NCBI GenBank assembly: GCA_038229055.1
Contig: JBBROU010000005.1
Span: 10,380 to 74,379, forward strand
Source: JANYJA01 sp038229055
GTDB taxonomy: Bacteria > Acidobacteriota > Terriglobia > Bryobacterales > Bryobacteraceae
Reading direction: 5' to 3'
DNA length: 64,000 bases
The position numbers were made by a program, and so were the translations under genes. Within the stretch, counting starts at the first letter, position 1; every line of letters begins with the position of its first letter. Below are positions 34,774-43,770 of the stretch, one piece after another. The notes beneath the pieces were generated by a model that was not told where the DNA came from, did no database searches, and worked only from the letters and a program-made list of their open reading frames with translations.

Positions 34774-35663
34774 TACACCAGCATCCGGTTCACGATCGGA
34801 CCGTACGCGTCAATCCGGCGGTCTCGCAGGAAGGGCCAGTTCCGCCGCACCTCCTCAATCTGCTTCGGATCGCACTCAACAATCAGAATCTCTTCCTTAA
34901 CGGCCGACGCCTCCGCCAACACGCGCCCAAACGGATCCGACACGAACGACTGTCCCCAGAACTCCAGCCCGTGCTCCGGCGGCCCCTCAAACCCCACACG
35001 ATTCACCGCTGCTACATAGATTCCATTCGCAATCGCGTGCGACCGCTGAATCGTCCGCCACGCATCATGCTGAGCCTCGCCGAACTCGGCTTTCTCGGCT
35101 GGATGCCACCCGATCGCCGTGGGATAAAACAGGATATTCGCGCCGCCCATCGCCGCCAGCCGCGCCGCTTCCGGATACCACTGATCCCAGCAAACCAGCG
35201 TCGCGATGCGCCCGAACTTCGTATCGAAAGTTCGGAACCCCAAATCACCAGGCGTAAAATAGAATTTTTCGTAGTACAGCGGATCGTCCGGTATATGCAT
35301 CTTGCGATAGATCCCAAGCAGCGCCCCATCGGCGTCGATGACAGCCGCGGTGTTGTGATACAGTCCCGCCGCGCGCCTTTCGAACAGAGACGCGATCAGC
35401 GCCACACCGCACTCGCGCGCCACCGCGCTCAGCGTCTCCGTCGAGGGCCCCGGAATCGCCTCAGCCAAATCGAACAGCTCGGCGTTTTCTTCGCGGCAGA
35501 AATATTGTGAACGGAATAGCTCCTGCAGACACACAATCTGCGCCCCGCGCCCCGCCGCCTCACGCACCTTCGCCGCCGCCAGCGCCAGATTTTCGCCCGG
35601 ATTTTCCGAGCACGCCATCTGGACTAGCCCAATCTTAAATTTATCGGTGGTCACTTGTATCAT
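34773..35663 (-). CDS. aguB: N-carbamoylputrescine amidase
   Basis: A 296-residue nitrilase-superfamily protein. The Glu-Lys-Cys triad is present: Glu48 in VCLQELF, Lys121 in IYRKMHIPDDP and Cys158 in LVCWDQWYPEA. FYFTPGD and ILFYPTAIGWHP are typical of the AguB group. It hydrolyses N-carbamoylputrescine to putrescine, CO2 and ammonia. First gene of the aguB-aguA pair. Its ATG lies only 11 bp from the divergent M14 peptidase ATG, so promoters must lie inside or overlap the coding regions. Confidence 0.92.
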   Translation of the reverse strand: MIQVTTDKFKIGLVQMACSENPGENLALAAAKVREAAGRGAQIVCLQELFRSQYFCREENAELFDLAEAIPGPSTETLSAVARECGVALIASLFERRAAGLYHNTAAVIDADGALLGIYRKMHIPDDPLYYEKFYFTPGDLGFRTFDTKFGRIATLVCWDQWYPEAARLAAMGGANILFYPTAIGWHPAEKAEFGEAQHDAWRTIQRSHAIANGIYVAAVNRVGFEGPPEHGLEFWGQSFVSDPFGRVLAEASAVKEEILIVECDPKQIEEVRRNWPFLRDRRIDAYGPIVNRMLV

Positions 35664-35674
35664 TGTAAGATTTG

Positions 35675-38230
35675 ATGAAGCGACACACCCTCGCGCTGCT
35701 TCTTTGCGCCACCAACGCAGCCCTCGCCGCGGTCCCCAGTCCCAAAGAAGTTCTAGGATTCACTCCCGGCGACGATTACAAACTCGCCGACTATTCCCAG
35801 CTCACCTCCTACTTCCAAAAAGCCGCGCAATCGAGCGATCGCATTCGCTTCATCGAGTTCGGCAAGACTTCGCTGGGCAAACCGATGTACATCGCCTTCA
35901 TCTCCGCGCCTGAAAATCTGAAGAAGCTCGACCGCTACCGCGAAATCAATCGCCGCCTCGCGCTCGGCCAAGCTTCCGCCGCGGACGCCCGCGTGCTTTC
36001 CGAGGAAGGCAAGGTCTTCGTCTGGATCGATTCCGGCCTGCACGCCAGCGAAGTCGCACCCTCGCAGCACGCCCCCGAGCTGCTATATAAGATGCTCACC
36101 GACGAGTCCGACGAACTCCAATCCATCCGTCGCAACGTCATTCTCATGCAGATTCCCTGCATCAATCCCGACGGCCTTGACATGGCCGCGCACTGGTATC
36201 GCGAAAACGTCGGCACCGAATTCGAAACCGCGCCACTCCCCTGGCTCTATCAAAAGTACGCGGGTCACGACAACAATCGCGATTGGTTCATGTTGAATCT
36301 GGAAGAAACGCGCCATGTCACGCGCCTGCTGTTTCGCGAGTGGTTTCCCGAGATCGTCTACAACCAGCACCAGGCCCCGCCATTCCCTGCGCGCATTTTC
36401 GTTCCGCCCTACGCCGATCCGCTCAATCCGAACATCCCCGCCCCCATCATGGAAGGCATTAACCTCATCGGCATGGCCATGAAAGAGCGTTTCGCCCGCG
36501 AAAACAAACCCGGAATTCTGTCCTACTTTGGGTTCGACGCCTGGTGGAATGGCGGCCTGCGCTCGGTCCCGGCGTTCCACAACATGCACGGCATCCTCAC
36601 TGAAACTGCGCAGAATTCTTTCGCGACGCCGCGCGTCTACAAGCAGGCCGATTTCGCCCCGAGTTTCGCCAACGGCATCCCCACCGCGGAGCCCTCTGTC
36701 TTCTACGAACGCCCGTGGATGGGCGGAAAGTGGGGGGTGCGCGACGCCATCGACTACATGCTCACCGCCGATCTTGCGATTCTCGCCCATGCGAGCCAGC
36801 GCCGCGCCGATTACTTGCACAAGTCCTGGGAGATGGCGCGCGCCAGCAAGGAAACGACCGCGGCCCCGTATGCCTATGTCATCCCGCCGCAGCAGTGGGA
36901 CGGTCCCACGGCACTCGATATGCTCGAGCGCCTCTCACTTGCCGGCATCGATATCGAGCGTGCCTCCCGAGAATTCAAGGCTGCGGGCGCAACCTACCCC
37001 GAGGGGTCTTATGTCACTCGCTCCGCGCAGCCGTTTCGCCCTTACCTCGTCGATTTGCTGGAGCCGCGGAAATATCCCGACCTCAAGACCAGCGCCGCCA
37101 AGCGACCCTACGACATCGCCGGATGGACGCTGCCACTTCAAATGGGCGTCACCGTCGCCCGGATCGACGGCCGTTTTGAGGCTGCGCTCACTCCTGCTAC
37201 ACAGTTCCGCAGCGAAGGCTCTGTCACCGGCGCCGGAACCGCACTGCTGCTCGACCATCGCGAGAACGCCTCCTTCCTTGCCACCGCATTCTTCCTCGAC
37301 CGCAGCGAAAAAGTAAGTTGGTCCGCCGCCGGCGACATCATCGTCGATAGTGCTTATAGCGACGGCCCTGCGCGCCCCGAGAATCTCGCGCATCAGTTCG
37401 GCATTCGCGTTGTCCTCGCGCACCCCGCTTCAGCGAAGCCGGCCTTCGAACTCAAGCGCCCCCGCGTCGCCGTCTATCAGCCCTGGCTCGCTAACGCCGA
37501 TCAAGGATGGACCGAATGGGTCTTCGATCAATACCGCGTTCCCTATTCGCTCATCCACAACGATGATTTCCAAAAGGACGATCTCCGCACTCGCTTCGAC
37601 ACCATCGTGTTAGCGCAGCAAACGGCCCAATCCATCCTGCACGGCACGCGCACCGGCGAAAAGCTGACTCCCGCCGACGGTGACGACCATCTCGCCATCA
37701 CCGCCATCCAGCGCCCGGAATATAGCGGAGGCATCGGCATCGCCGGCGCTGCCCGTCTTCAGAAATTCGTGCGCGACGGAGGGACACTCATTGCGCTCGA
37801 CACCGCGACTGAACTGCCGATTCAGTTTTTCCCGCTGCCGATGAAGAATGTCGTTCCCGGCAGCGGATTTTATTGCCCCGGTTCGCTGCTGCGGATCTCG
37901 GTTGACGCACACAACCCCATTGGATTCGGCATGCCCGCCGAAGCGATCGCCTTTTCTTCCGGGGCCGAAGCATTCGAGACCACCTTAGCCTCTGAAGTCG
38001 ATAACCGTGCCATTCGCTCCGTCGCGCAGTTCGCCAAAGCCAATCTGCTTGCGAGCGGTTGGGTTTCGGGCGACAAAGCCGTACTCGGCAAACATGCTGT
38101 CGTTGAGGCTCTCTATGGCCGCGGCCGCATTGTGCTCTTCGCCATGCGCCCTCAGTTCCGGGGGCAATCCTTCGGCACCTTCAAGTTTCTGCTCAACGCC
38201 GTGTACCTCGGCTCTGCCCGCGCGCTATGA
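35675..38230 (+). CDS. Secreted M14-family zinc carboxypeptidase-like protein
   Basis: An ~851-residue protein with a signal peptide (MKRHTLALLLCATNAALAA). The M14 domain is in the first half: GLHASE (zinc His and Glu), then CINPDGLDM, HDNNRDWFMLN and NQHQAPPFPARIF. The second half (about residues 430-850) carries further beta domains and a glutamine-amidotransferase-like region (RVAVYQPWLANADQGWTEWV), as in large M14 proteins of Acidobacteriota and Bacteroidetes. It likely trims peptides in the periplasm or outside. The next gene starts in its stop (ATGA). Confidence 0.85.
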   Translation: MKRHTLALLLCATNAALAAVPSPKEVLGFTPGDDYKLADYSQLTSYFQKAAQSSDRIRFIEFGKTSLGKPMYIAFISAPENLKKLDRYREINRRLALGQASAADARVLSEEGKVFVWIDSGLHASEVAPSQHAPELLYKMLTDESDELQSIRRNVILMQIPCINPDGLDMAAHWYRENVGTEFETAPLPWLYQKYAGHDNNRDWFMLNLEETRHVTRLLFREWFPEIVYNQHQAPPFPARIFVPPYADPLNPNIPAPIMEGINLIGMAMKERFARENKPGILSYFGFDAWWNGGLRSVPAFHNMHGILTETAQNSFATPRVYKQADFAPSFANGIPTAEPSVFYERPWMGGKWGVRDAIDYMLTADLAILAHASQRRADYLHKSWEMARASKETTAAPYAYVIPPQQWDGPTALDMLERLSLAGIDIERASREFKAAGATYPEGSYVTRSAQPFRPYLVDLLEPRKYPDLKTSAAKRPYDIAGWTLPLQMGVTVARIDGRFEAALTPATQFRSEGSVTGAGTALLLDHRENASFLATAFFLDRSEKVSWSAAGDIIVDSAYSDGPARPENLAHQFGIRVVLAHPASAKPAFELKRPRVAVYQPWLANADQGWTEWVFDQYRVPYSLIHNDDFQKDDLRTRFDTIVLAQQTAQSILHGTRTGEKLTPADGDDHLAITAIQRPEYSGGIGIAGAARLQKFVRDGGTLIALDTATELPIQFFPLPMKNVVPGSGFYCPGSLLRISVDAHNPIGFGMPAEAIAFSSGAEAFETTLASEVDNRAIRSVAQFAKANLLASGWVSGDKAVLGKHAVVEALYGRGRIVLFAMRPQFRGQSFGTFKFLLNAVYLGSARAL

Positions 38231-38913
38231 AGCCCGCCGAACACCTTGTGCTTTTCGACATCGACGGTACCCTCGTCCGCCGCGCGGGTCCACATCATCG
38301 CGAAGCTCTGGTCGAAGGCGTTCGCCGCGTTACCGGCCTCGACACGACCACCGAGAACATTCCCGTACACGGCATGCTCGATGGCGACATTCTCTCGCAG
38401 ATGATGGCCAACGCCGGCGCGGGCCAGCGCCAGATTCGCCGCGACATGCCGGCCGTCATGGAACAAGCCCAACGCTTCTACGTCCGCACTTGTCCCGACA
38501 TCCGCCGCCGCGCGTGCCCCGGGGTGCGCCGTCTGCTCGGGAATCTCAAACGCCGCAACATTCCGTTGGTCCTAGTCACTGGCAATCTGACCCGCATCGG
38601 ATGGAAGAAGCTCGACCGCGCTGGATTGAAGCCATTCTTCCGTTCCGGCGCCTTCGCCGAGATGGCCAAAGACCGCGCCGGTCTCGCGCGCCTCGCGATC
38701 CGCAACGCCCGCGATCGCAACTGGATCGTCCCCGATGCCCGTGTCACACTCATCGGCGACGCGCCCAGCGACATCATTGCCGCCAAAGCCAACCGCGCCC
38801 GCTCCATCGCCGTCAAAACCGGCGTCTCCGATCCGCTTGAACTCGAAGCCCTGGCTCCCGACCTCCTCCTCGAAGACCTCCGCAGCCTCACTCTAAAGCT
38901 TCTCCTGTCTTAG
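38227..38913 (+). CDS. HAD-superfamily phosphatase
   Basis: A 228-residue haloacid-dehalogenase hydrolase: LVLFDIDGTLVRR (nucleophile DxD), PLVLVTGNLTRIG (motif II Thr), KLDRAGLKPFF and TLIGDAPSDIIAAKA (acidic motif IV). The substrate is not deducible; a phosphoglycolate-phosphatase or pyrophosphatase-type function is possible. Start overlaps the M14 stop. Its last ~50 bp lie inside an 80-bp direct repeat whose second copy is 4.4 kb downstream. Confidence 0.85.
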   Translation: MKPAEHLVLFDIDGTLVRRAGPHHREALVEGVRRVTGLDTTTENIPVHGMLDGDILSQMMANAGAGQRQIRRDMPAVMEQAQRFYVRTCPDIRRRACPGVRRLLGNLKRRNIPLVLVTGNLTRIGWKKLDRAGLKPFFRSGAFAEMAKDRAGLARLAIRNARDRNWIVPDARVTLIGDAPSDIIAAKANRARSIAVKTGVSDPLELEALAPDLLLEDLRSLTLKLLLS

Positions 38914-38939
38914 CGTCTTTGCGCCTTTGCGTGCCAGCC
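38860..38939 (+). repeat. 80-bp direct repeat, copy A
   Basis: It covers the HAD gene 3' end and following spacer, including GCGTCTTTGCGCCTTTGCGT. It matches 43275-43354 at 76 of 80 positions. The two copies bracket the LuxR and SBBP region. Confidence 0.9.
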
Positions 38940-38990
38940 GCCCTGCGCACCTGCGGTAGAATACATCGTCCGGAGGAAAGGCCGGCCCCC

Positions 38991-40106
38991 TTGACCGAAC
39001 TTCAGATAAATACTGTTATTTCAAGTCTGTACGAGGCTGTTAAGGATGCAAGTCTCTGGCCCTCTGTACTCGAAAAGCTTGGTGATTGTTTTGGCGGGGC
39101 GGCGGCTGGCTTTACCATAGAGGACTATACTTCTCACCACACCCGCGTCGCGATTGCCGTACGGCTTGACCCCACGTCAATCAAGCAATATGCCGGGTAC
39201 TATCACACACTCGACCTTTTCACTCAAAGGTGTTCCCAGCGTCTTCAAACATCGTGCCGTCCCTTGGCCAGTCACATGTACCTGAGCGACCGCGAGCTTT
39301 CCCGCTCGGAATACTTCAACGATTTTCTCCTGAAGCAGTCTCTGTTCTATAGCATGAGCGCGCTCGTGAACCTGGAGCCGAAGCGCGCGGCCTTCGTGAC
39401 GCTGCTTCGCTCCAAAGAAGCCGGGCCATTTGAGGAATCCGAACGGGACGGTTTGAGTCTATTTCTCCCTCACCTCACCCGCGCGTTCCGGTTGCACACG
39501 AGGCTGGCCTCCTTGCGTGCTTCCTACGAGGCGATGAACTCCCTCTGTGACGCGCTGGTTCTTTTAGGGCCGGCGGGCAAAGTCGTCTTTGCGAATGCTG
39601 CTGCTACAAGAATTTTTGCCCAGAAAGATGGCATCGAACTTGCCGCCAAGGGGATTGTGGTGGCGTGAAGAAGCGAGAATCGAGCCCTTGCCGCCATTTG
39701 TGGGCTTGCCGCTCTCGAAGCACCGTGCGACCGGGAAAACGATCTGCTTGCAGTCACCCGGCCTTCCGGAAAGCGACCGTACCTGCTGCGCTTCAGTCAG
39801 TTACCTCGTTCTGAAGGGATCGCCGCTTTGGGGGCCGCCACCCTGGTTCTCTCGATAACGGACTTCGAGGAACAACGTGGACATGATGTCGAAGCGCTTC
39901 GCACGCTCTTCGGTTTGTCCCGGGCGGAGCTCCACTTGGCGAGCCTACTTACTGCTGGAGAAAATCTCGCCGCGGCGTCGGAAAAGTTGTCCATCTCACG
40001 AAACACCGCGCGCACGCAACTCCAAAGCATCTTCCACAAGACCGGCGTAAGAAGGCAGGCCGAATTTGTTTCGCTTGCATCGCGACTCGCGGTCAGACCC
40101 GAATAG
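38991..40106 (+). pseudogene. LuxR-type regulator interrupted by an in-frame TGA
   Basis: One frame runs through both halves. The first part (to the TGA at 39666-39668) is an N-terminal sensing domain beginning LTELQINTVISSLYEAVKDA at a TTG, after GGAGG. It ends KDGIELAAKGIVVA. After the stop the same frame continues with SENRALAAICGLAALEA, VTRPSGKRPYLLRFSQLP, GIAALGAATLVLSITDFEEQ and the LuxR helix-turn-helix (LFGLSRAELHLASLLTAGEN, ISRNTARTQLQSIFHKTG). The TGA is thus a single nonsense change, likely from CGA. The 3' part might be made alone from an ATG at 39828. Without read-through the regulator is dead. Confidence 0.75.
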
Positions 40107-40200
40107 CCGTTGTCGGTCATGAGCATCATCCGTTTGGATGATGTGCCCTTCGACTCACCGGCTTATCATCCCAGGGAGCATTGATCGGAGAACAGAACTC

Positions 40201-42519
40201 ATGAACGTCAAACTTGTCAGCTTCCTTTGGTTCGCAATAGCCCTGTCGTTTGCCTCCCAGCAGGCGCGAGCGAGTAAACCACTGGAAGCCCAAAATATTC
40301 GGCTCCACCCCGTATTCGAGGCGAACGAAGGCCAAACCGACCCGCGGGTGAAGTTTCTCGCACGATCAGGCCACGCGGCGCTTTTCCTGGGTTCGCGTGA
40401 CGTGACGCTGAAGTTGAACGCCACGCGTACAGATGTCGAGGTCTTAAAGATGTCGTTCCACGGCGCTTTGTCCGCCATGCGCGCGGAGGGGATCGACCCC
40501 GAGCCGGGCACCGTCAACTACTTCATCGGAAATGACCCCGCGCGATGGCGGCATGGTGTTCATACGTTCAAGAAGGTGCAATACAGCGCTGTCTATCCCG
40601 GTATCGGCGTCTCGTTTTATGCCAATCCCGATGATCTTGAATATGACATCATCGCGCAGCCTGGCGCGGATTTAACCAAGGTGCTTCTCGATCTTGAGGG
40701 CCCGACATCGCTCTCGATTACTCCAAACGGTGACCTGCTCATGAAGATCGGCGAAGCGACCGTGACTCTACGCCGCCCGGTCGCATATCAACTTGATCGA
40801 GGAACAAGACGGACGGTTTCGTCCCAGTTCCGGATTCGATCTCCTCGGCAGGTCGGATTTGAACTCGGCAGCTATGACCGCGACCGCGGAATTGTGATTG
40901 ACCCGGTGTTGGCGTACTCCACTTTTCTTGGCGGATCCAGCGGGGATCTGGGAGCCGGAATCGTGGCCGACTCGTCCGGTAACGCTTTCGTTGTGGGATA
41001 CGCAGGATCCGTCGACTTTCCCACAACGACCGGCGCTTACCAAATTAAGGTAGCCGGCGCTGCAGACTTCTCCATCTCCAAGCTCAGTCAGGCAGGCAAC
41101 TCGCTGGTGTGGTCAACGCTCTTGGGCGGGAGCGGCCAGGAATGGACCGGCATGGCGGTAGACCCATTCGTGACGAACGGAATCGCGGTGGACGGGAGCG
41201 GAAATGTCTATGTGGTGGGTGACACGAGTTCGCTGGATTTCCCTATGGTCAATTCCTTTTCAAATCATTGCACTGATCTGAGCCAGGGCGGTTGTTTTAC
41301 AGCAGTGCTCGCGGAAATCAGCAGTGACGGCTCAAGGCTTCTATATTCCACCTACCTGGGCGGAAGCATCGGAGGCAACGGCCGCAGCGCAACGCATGCA
41401 GTGGGCGTTGGCGTCGATGGAGCAGGGAGAGCTTACGTGGGCGGGACAACCGAAGACGTGGATTTTCCCAGTACGCTAGGTTCTTACCAGCCGACGGTCC
41501 CGGCCACCCCCTATTGCGGCACTCCCGGATTCATAGCGAAATTCGATACAACACAGACTGGTCCTGCATCACTGCTCTATTCCACCTACGTCTATGATGC
41601 TGCCGTCGCGGATACCAGAGGCTGCAACGTAGAGGTTGCGTCTGTCGCTGTGGACACATCGGGGAAGGTGTTTCTTGCGGGAAGGGGCCAAGTACCAATC
41701 CTGGGGGTCGGCACAGGCGTGGAAGGCGGAGGTTTTGCGGCGGAATTCGACCTGTCAAAGGGAGGACTTACTGCCCTTATAGGCAGTTATGGGTTTGGCG
41801 CGGTCACGCCTGCGGCTGTGGCTACCGATGGTAACGGCTATGCGTACGTTACGGGGACGACAGACAGTAGTTCATGCGGGTTTTGGTTTGGATGCACACT
41901 CGGGGGTTTTCAGCCCACCTCTTCTGCGTTACCTGCAGGATTCGTAGTAAAACTCAGTTTGGCCACCAGCGGCGGCACCGGTTATTTTTCTTACATGGGC
42001 GGCGATTCGCCAAAGAGCTATGGAACGAGCATCGCTGCTGATTCGGCAGGAAACGCATACGTGGTGGGGTATGTCGCCTCCCCAGCCGGGATCAATTTGC
42101 CATTAGTGGCCCCGATCCAGTCAGGCCCCGCGCCTGGCGACACGGCGGTCGTCATGAAAGTCAACTCGACCGGAACGACGCTATTGTTCTCAAGCTTTCT
42201 GGGTGGGAATCAGGCAGTTCTGCTCCCTACATCGGTGGCGACTGATGGATCTGAAAATATGTATCTCACGGGATACGCGGCCATCATGCCTACTGTTTCT
42301 GCCTTTCAGCCCGTCTCACTTGCTGTCGGGACTTCCGACCCTTTTGTTGCCAAAATCTCGGGCGCCGACGGTCCAGGAATCGCCTTTCAACCGTCGTTGC
42401 AAGTTCGGGCTTCTCGGCTAATAGCAGCTGCCCGACACCAACCGTTCCCGCTGCCTCAAGTTGCACGGTCCTTGTCTCTTTCAACCCCGTCACTGCGGGA
42501 CCTTTCAATGGCACTCTGA
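40201..42519 (+). CDS. Secreted SBBP-repeat beta-propeller protein (3' end frameshifted)
   Basis: The ATG at 40201 is preferred: GGAG precedes it and a signal peptide follows (MNVKLVSFLWFAIALSFASQ). The N-terminal domain (FEANEGQTDPRVKFLARSG, VNYFIGNDPARWRHGV, VYPGIGVSFYANPDDLEYD) is the usual lead-in of SBBP proteins. It is followed by propeller-like SBBP units with repeated YSTYLGGS / GNAYVVGYA / DFPTT phrases. Frame-1 sense ends around 42392 and the last ~40 codons to 42519 are off-frame. The rest of the protein continues in the next frame. Likely an exported surface protein in life. Confidence 0.75.
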   Translation: MNVKLVSFLWFAIALSFASQQARASKPLEAQNIRLHPVFEANEGQTDPRVKFLARSGHAALFLGSRDVTLKLNATRTDVEVLKMSFHGALSAMRAEGIDPEPGTVNYFIGNDPARWRHGVHTFKKVQYSAVYPGIGVSFYANPDDLEYDIIAQPGADLTKVLLDLEGPTSLSITPNGDLLMKIGEATVTLRRPVAYQLDRGTRRTVSSQFRIRSPRQVGFELGSYDRDRGIVIDPVLAYSTFLGGSSGDLGAGIVADSSGNAFVVGYAGSVDFPTTTGAYQIKVAGAADFSISKLSQAGNSLVWSTLLGGSGQEWTGMAVDPFVTNGIAVDGSGNVYVVGDTSSLDFPMVNSFSNHCTDLSQGGCFTAVLAEISSDGSRLLYSTYLGGSIGGNGRSATHAVGVGVDGAGRAYVGGTTEDVDFPSTLGSYQPTVPATPYCGTPGFIAKFDTTQTGPASLLYSTYVYDAAVADTRGCNVEVASVAVDTSGKVFLAGRGQVPILGVGTGVEGGGFAAEFDLSKGGLTALIGSYGFGAVTPAAVATDGNGYAYVTGTTDSSSCGFWFGCTLGGFQPTSSALPAGFVVKLSLATSGGTGYFSYMGGDSPKSYGTSIAADSAGNAYVVGYVASPAGINLPLVAPIQSGPAPGDTAVVMKVNSTGTTLLFSSFLGGNQAVLLPTSVATDGSENMYLTGYAAIMPTVSAFQPVSLAVGTSDPFVAKISGADGPGIAFQPSLQVRASRLIAAARHQPFPLPQVARSLSLSTPSLRDLSMAL

Positions 42520-43193
42520 CGCTGGTCGATTCGGCAGCGGGCAGCCCTCACATTGTTCCGCTCACCGGCTTGTCAAACGGCGCCGTGGTGAGTATCTCCC
42601 CAGCTACTCTTGCCTTCGCGAAGCAGCTCGTCGGAACCAGCAGTGCCGCCAAGATCGTGACGGTAACGAATACCGGAAATCAGGGATTTAATTTATCCAA
42701 CGCCAGCATTAGCGCCGGTTTCACGCAAACAAACAACTGTTTTTCCGTGGCGGCCGGATCGTCCTGCCAAGTCCAGATCTCGTTTACGCCCGCAAAAGCG
42801 GGCCCGGCGAGCGGGACACTGACTCTTACCGAAAATGGATACCCATCCACTCTTACCGTTGCACTGACGGGCACTGGAACAAATTACGGTCTAAGCGCTA
42901 ATCCCAATGCCATCATGCTCGCACCGGGCAGTTCCGGCACATCCACCATCACAGTCGCTCCGATCGGAGGATTCAGCGGGATTGTGAGCCTAACCTGCCA
43001 CGTCCCATCAGGAAAAGGGATCTCGTGCTCGATGACGCCGGCTTCGGTCACCCTGGCGGGAAACAAATCCGCTATATCGACGCTGAAAGTCGCAGTTTCG
43101 GCGAAAACGCCTGCGGCCACATACTCGATCACTGTCAGCGGTACCGCGAATGGAGTCAGTCGGAGCACATCGGTGAAATTGACCGTGAATTAA
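42393..43193 (+). pseudogene. Detached C-terminal choice-of-anchor D domains of the SBBP protein
   Basis: Continues the SBBP protein in another frame after a one- or two-base slip near 42393-42400. It reads VVASSGFSANSSCPTPTVPA, SSCTVLVSFNPVTAGPFNGT, then a second unit (VVSISPATLAFAKQLVGTSS, VTVTNTGNQGFNLSNASI, SCQVQISFTPAKAGPASGTL), and a third beta domain to the stop. These are ASPM-SPD-2-Hydin type beta domains. It lacks a leader; a start at 42570 is open but unlikely to be used. Confidence 0.7.
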
Positions 43194-43274
43194 CCTGTGA
43201 AAGCCAGTTCAGTCGGCGGCGGAACGCACCCAAAATCGGCTCTTGCCCGTTTTTTAGAAGCATCCGCCGCCAAA

Positions 43275-43354
43275 GACCTCCTCCTCGAAGACCTCCGCAG
43301 CCTCGCTCTGAAGCTTCTCCTTTCTTAGCGTCTCTGCGCCTTTGCGTGCCAGCC
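43275..43354 (+). repeat. 80-bp direct repeat, copy B
   Basis: Second copy of the 38860-38939 repeat with four mismatches. Read in frame it still spells DLLLEDLRSLALKLLLS and a stop, so it carries the HAD C-terminus. The following ~95 bases (to 43455) are strikingly poor in G on this strand. Confidence 0.9.
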
Positions 43355-43476
43355 TTTTAATCCCCATTCACACGCAAATCAACTTTATTCCTCCAATCCC
43401 CTGACCCACTTACCCGCTTCATTCCCCGTTCTTACCTTACTCACCCACTAACATCAAACCGAAAGGAGTAACTCAT

Positions 43477-43740
43477 TTGTCCATTCTGTTACTGATATTG
43501 AGACTGATCCCCACGATTCTTACCGCGGTTCAAGCGCTTGAGGCCGCAATTCCGCTGCCGAGTGCGGGCAAAGCGAAATTGGATCTTCTGCTCGGGATGG
43601 TTTCCGACGTTTATGACTCCGTGCCCGCGATGAAAAACGATATCGGGAAAGACCATTTGGTGTCCTTGATCCAGACCATCGTCCAGCGCGTTGTCGCAGT
43701 CCTGAACGCGCTCGGCATCTTCCACAAAACCACCGCATAA
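43477..43740 (+). CDS. Small hydrophobic protein, function unknown
   Basis: An 87-residue ORF from TTG, eight bases after a strong AAGGAG (43463-43468). The start MSILLLILRLIPTILTAVQA is hydrophobic, followed by EAAIPLPSAGKAKLDLLLGM and an amphipathic C-terminus ending ALGIFHKTTA. No family was named with confidence; the layout recalls small phage-associated membrane proteins. Nonstandard start and clean ribosome site favour a real gene. Confidence 0.55.
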   Translation: MSILLLILRLIPTILTAVQALEAAIPLPSAGKAKLDLLLGMVSDVYDSVPAMKNDIGKDHLVSLIQTIVQRVVAVLNALGIFHKTTA

Positions 43741-43770
43741 GCCGGGCGAAGATCCATGTATGATCGGTAA

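Noticed and set aside
34476..35510. A 344-codon plus-strand frame antisense to aguA and aguB
   Set aside because: Pro/Arg/Thr-rich shadow of two well-recognised enzymes; no domain seen.
39666..39668. Selenocysteine at the LuxR in-frame TGA
   Set aside because: Family members do not have Cys at this place and no convincing hairpin with a short loop follows; a nonsense mutation is simpler.
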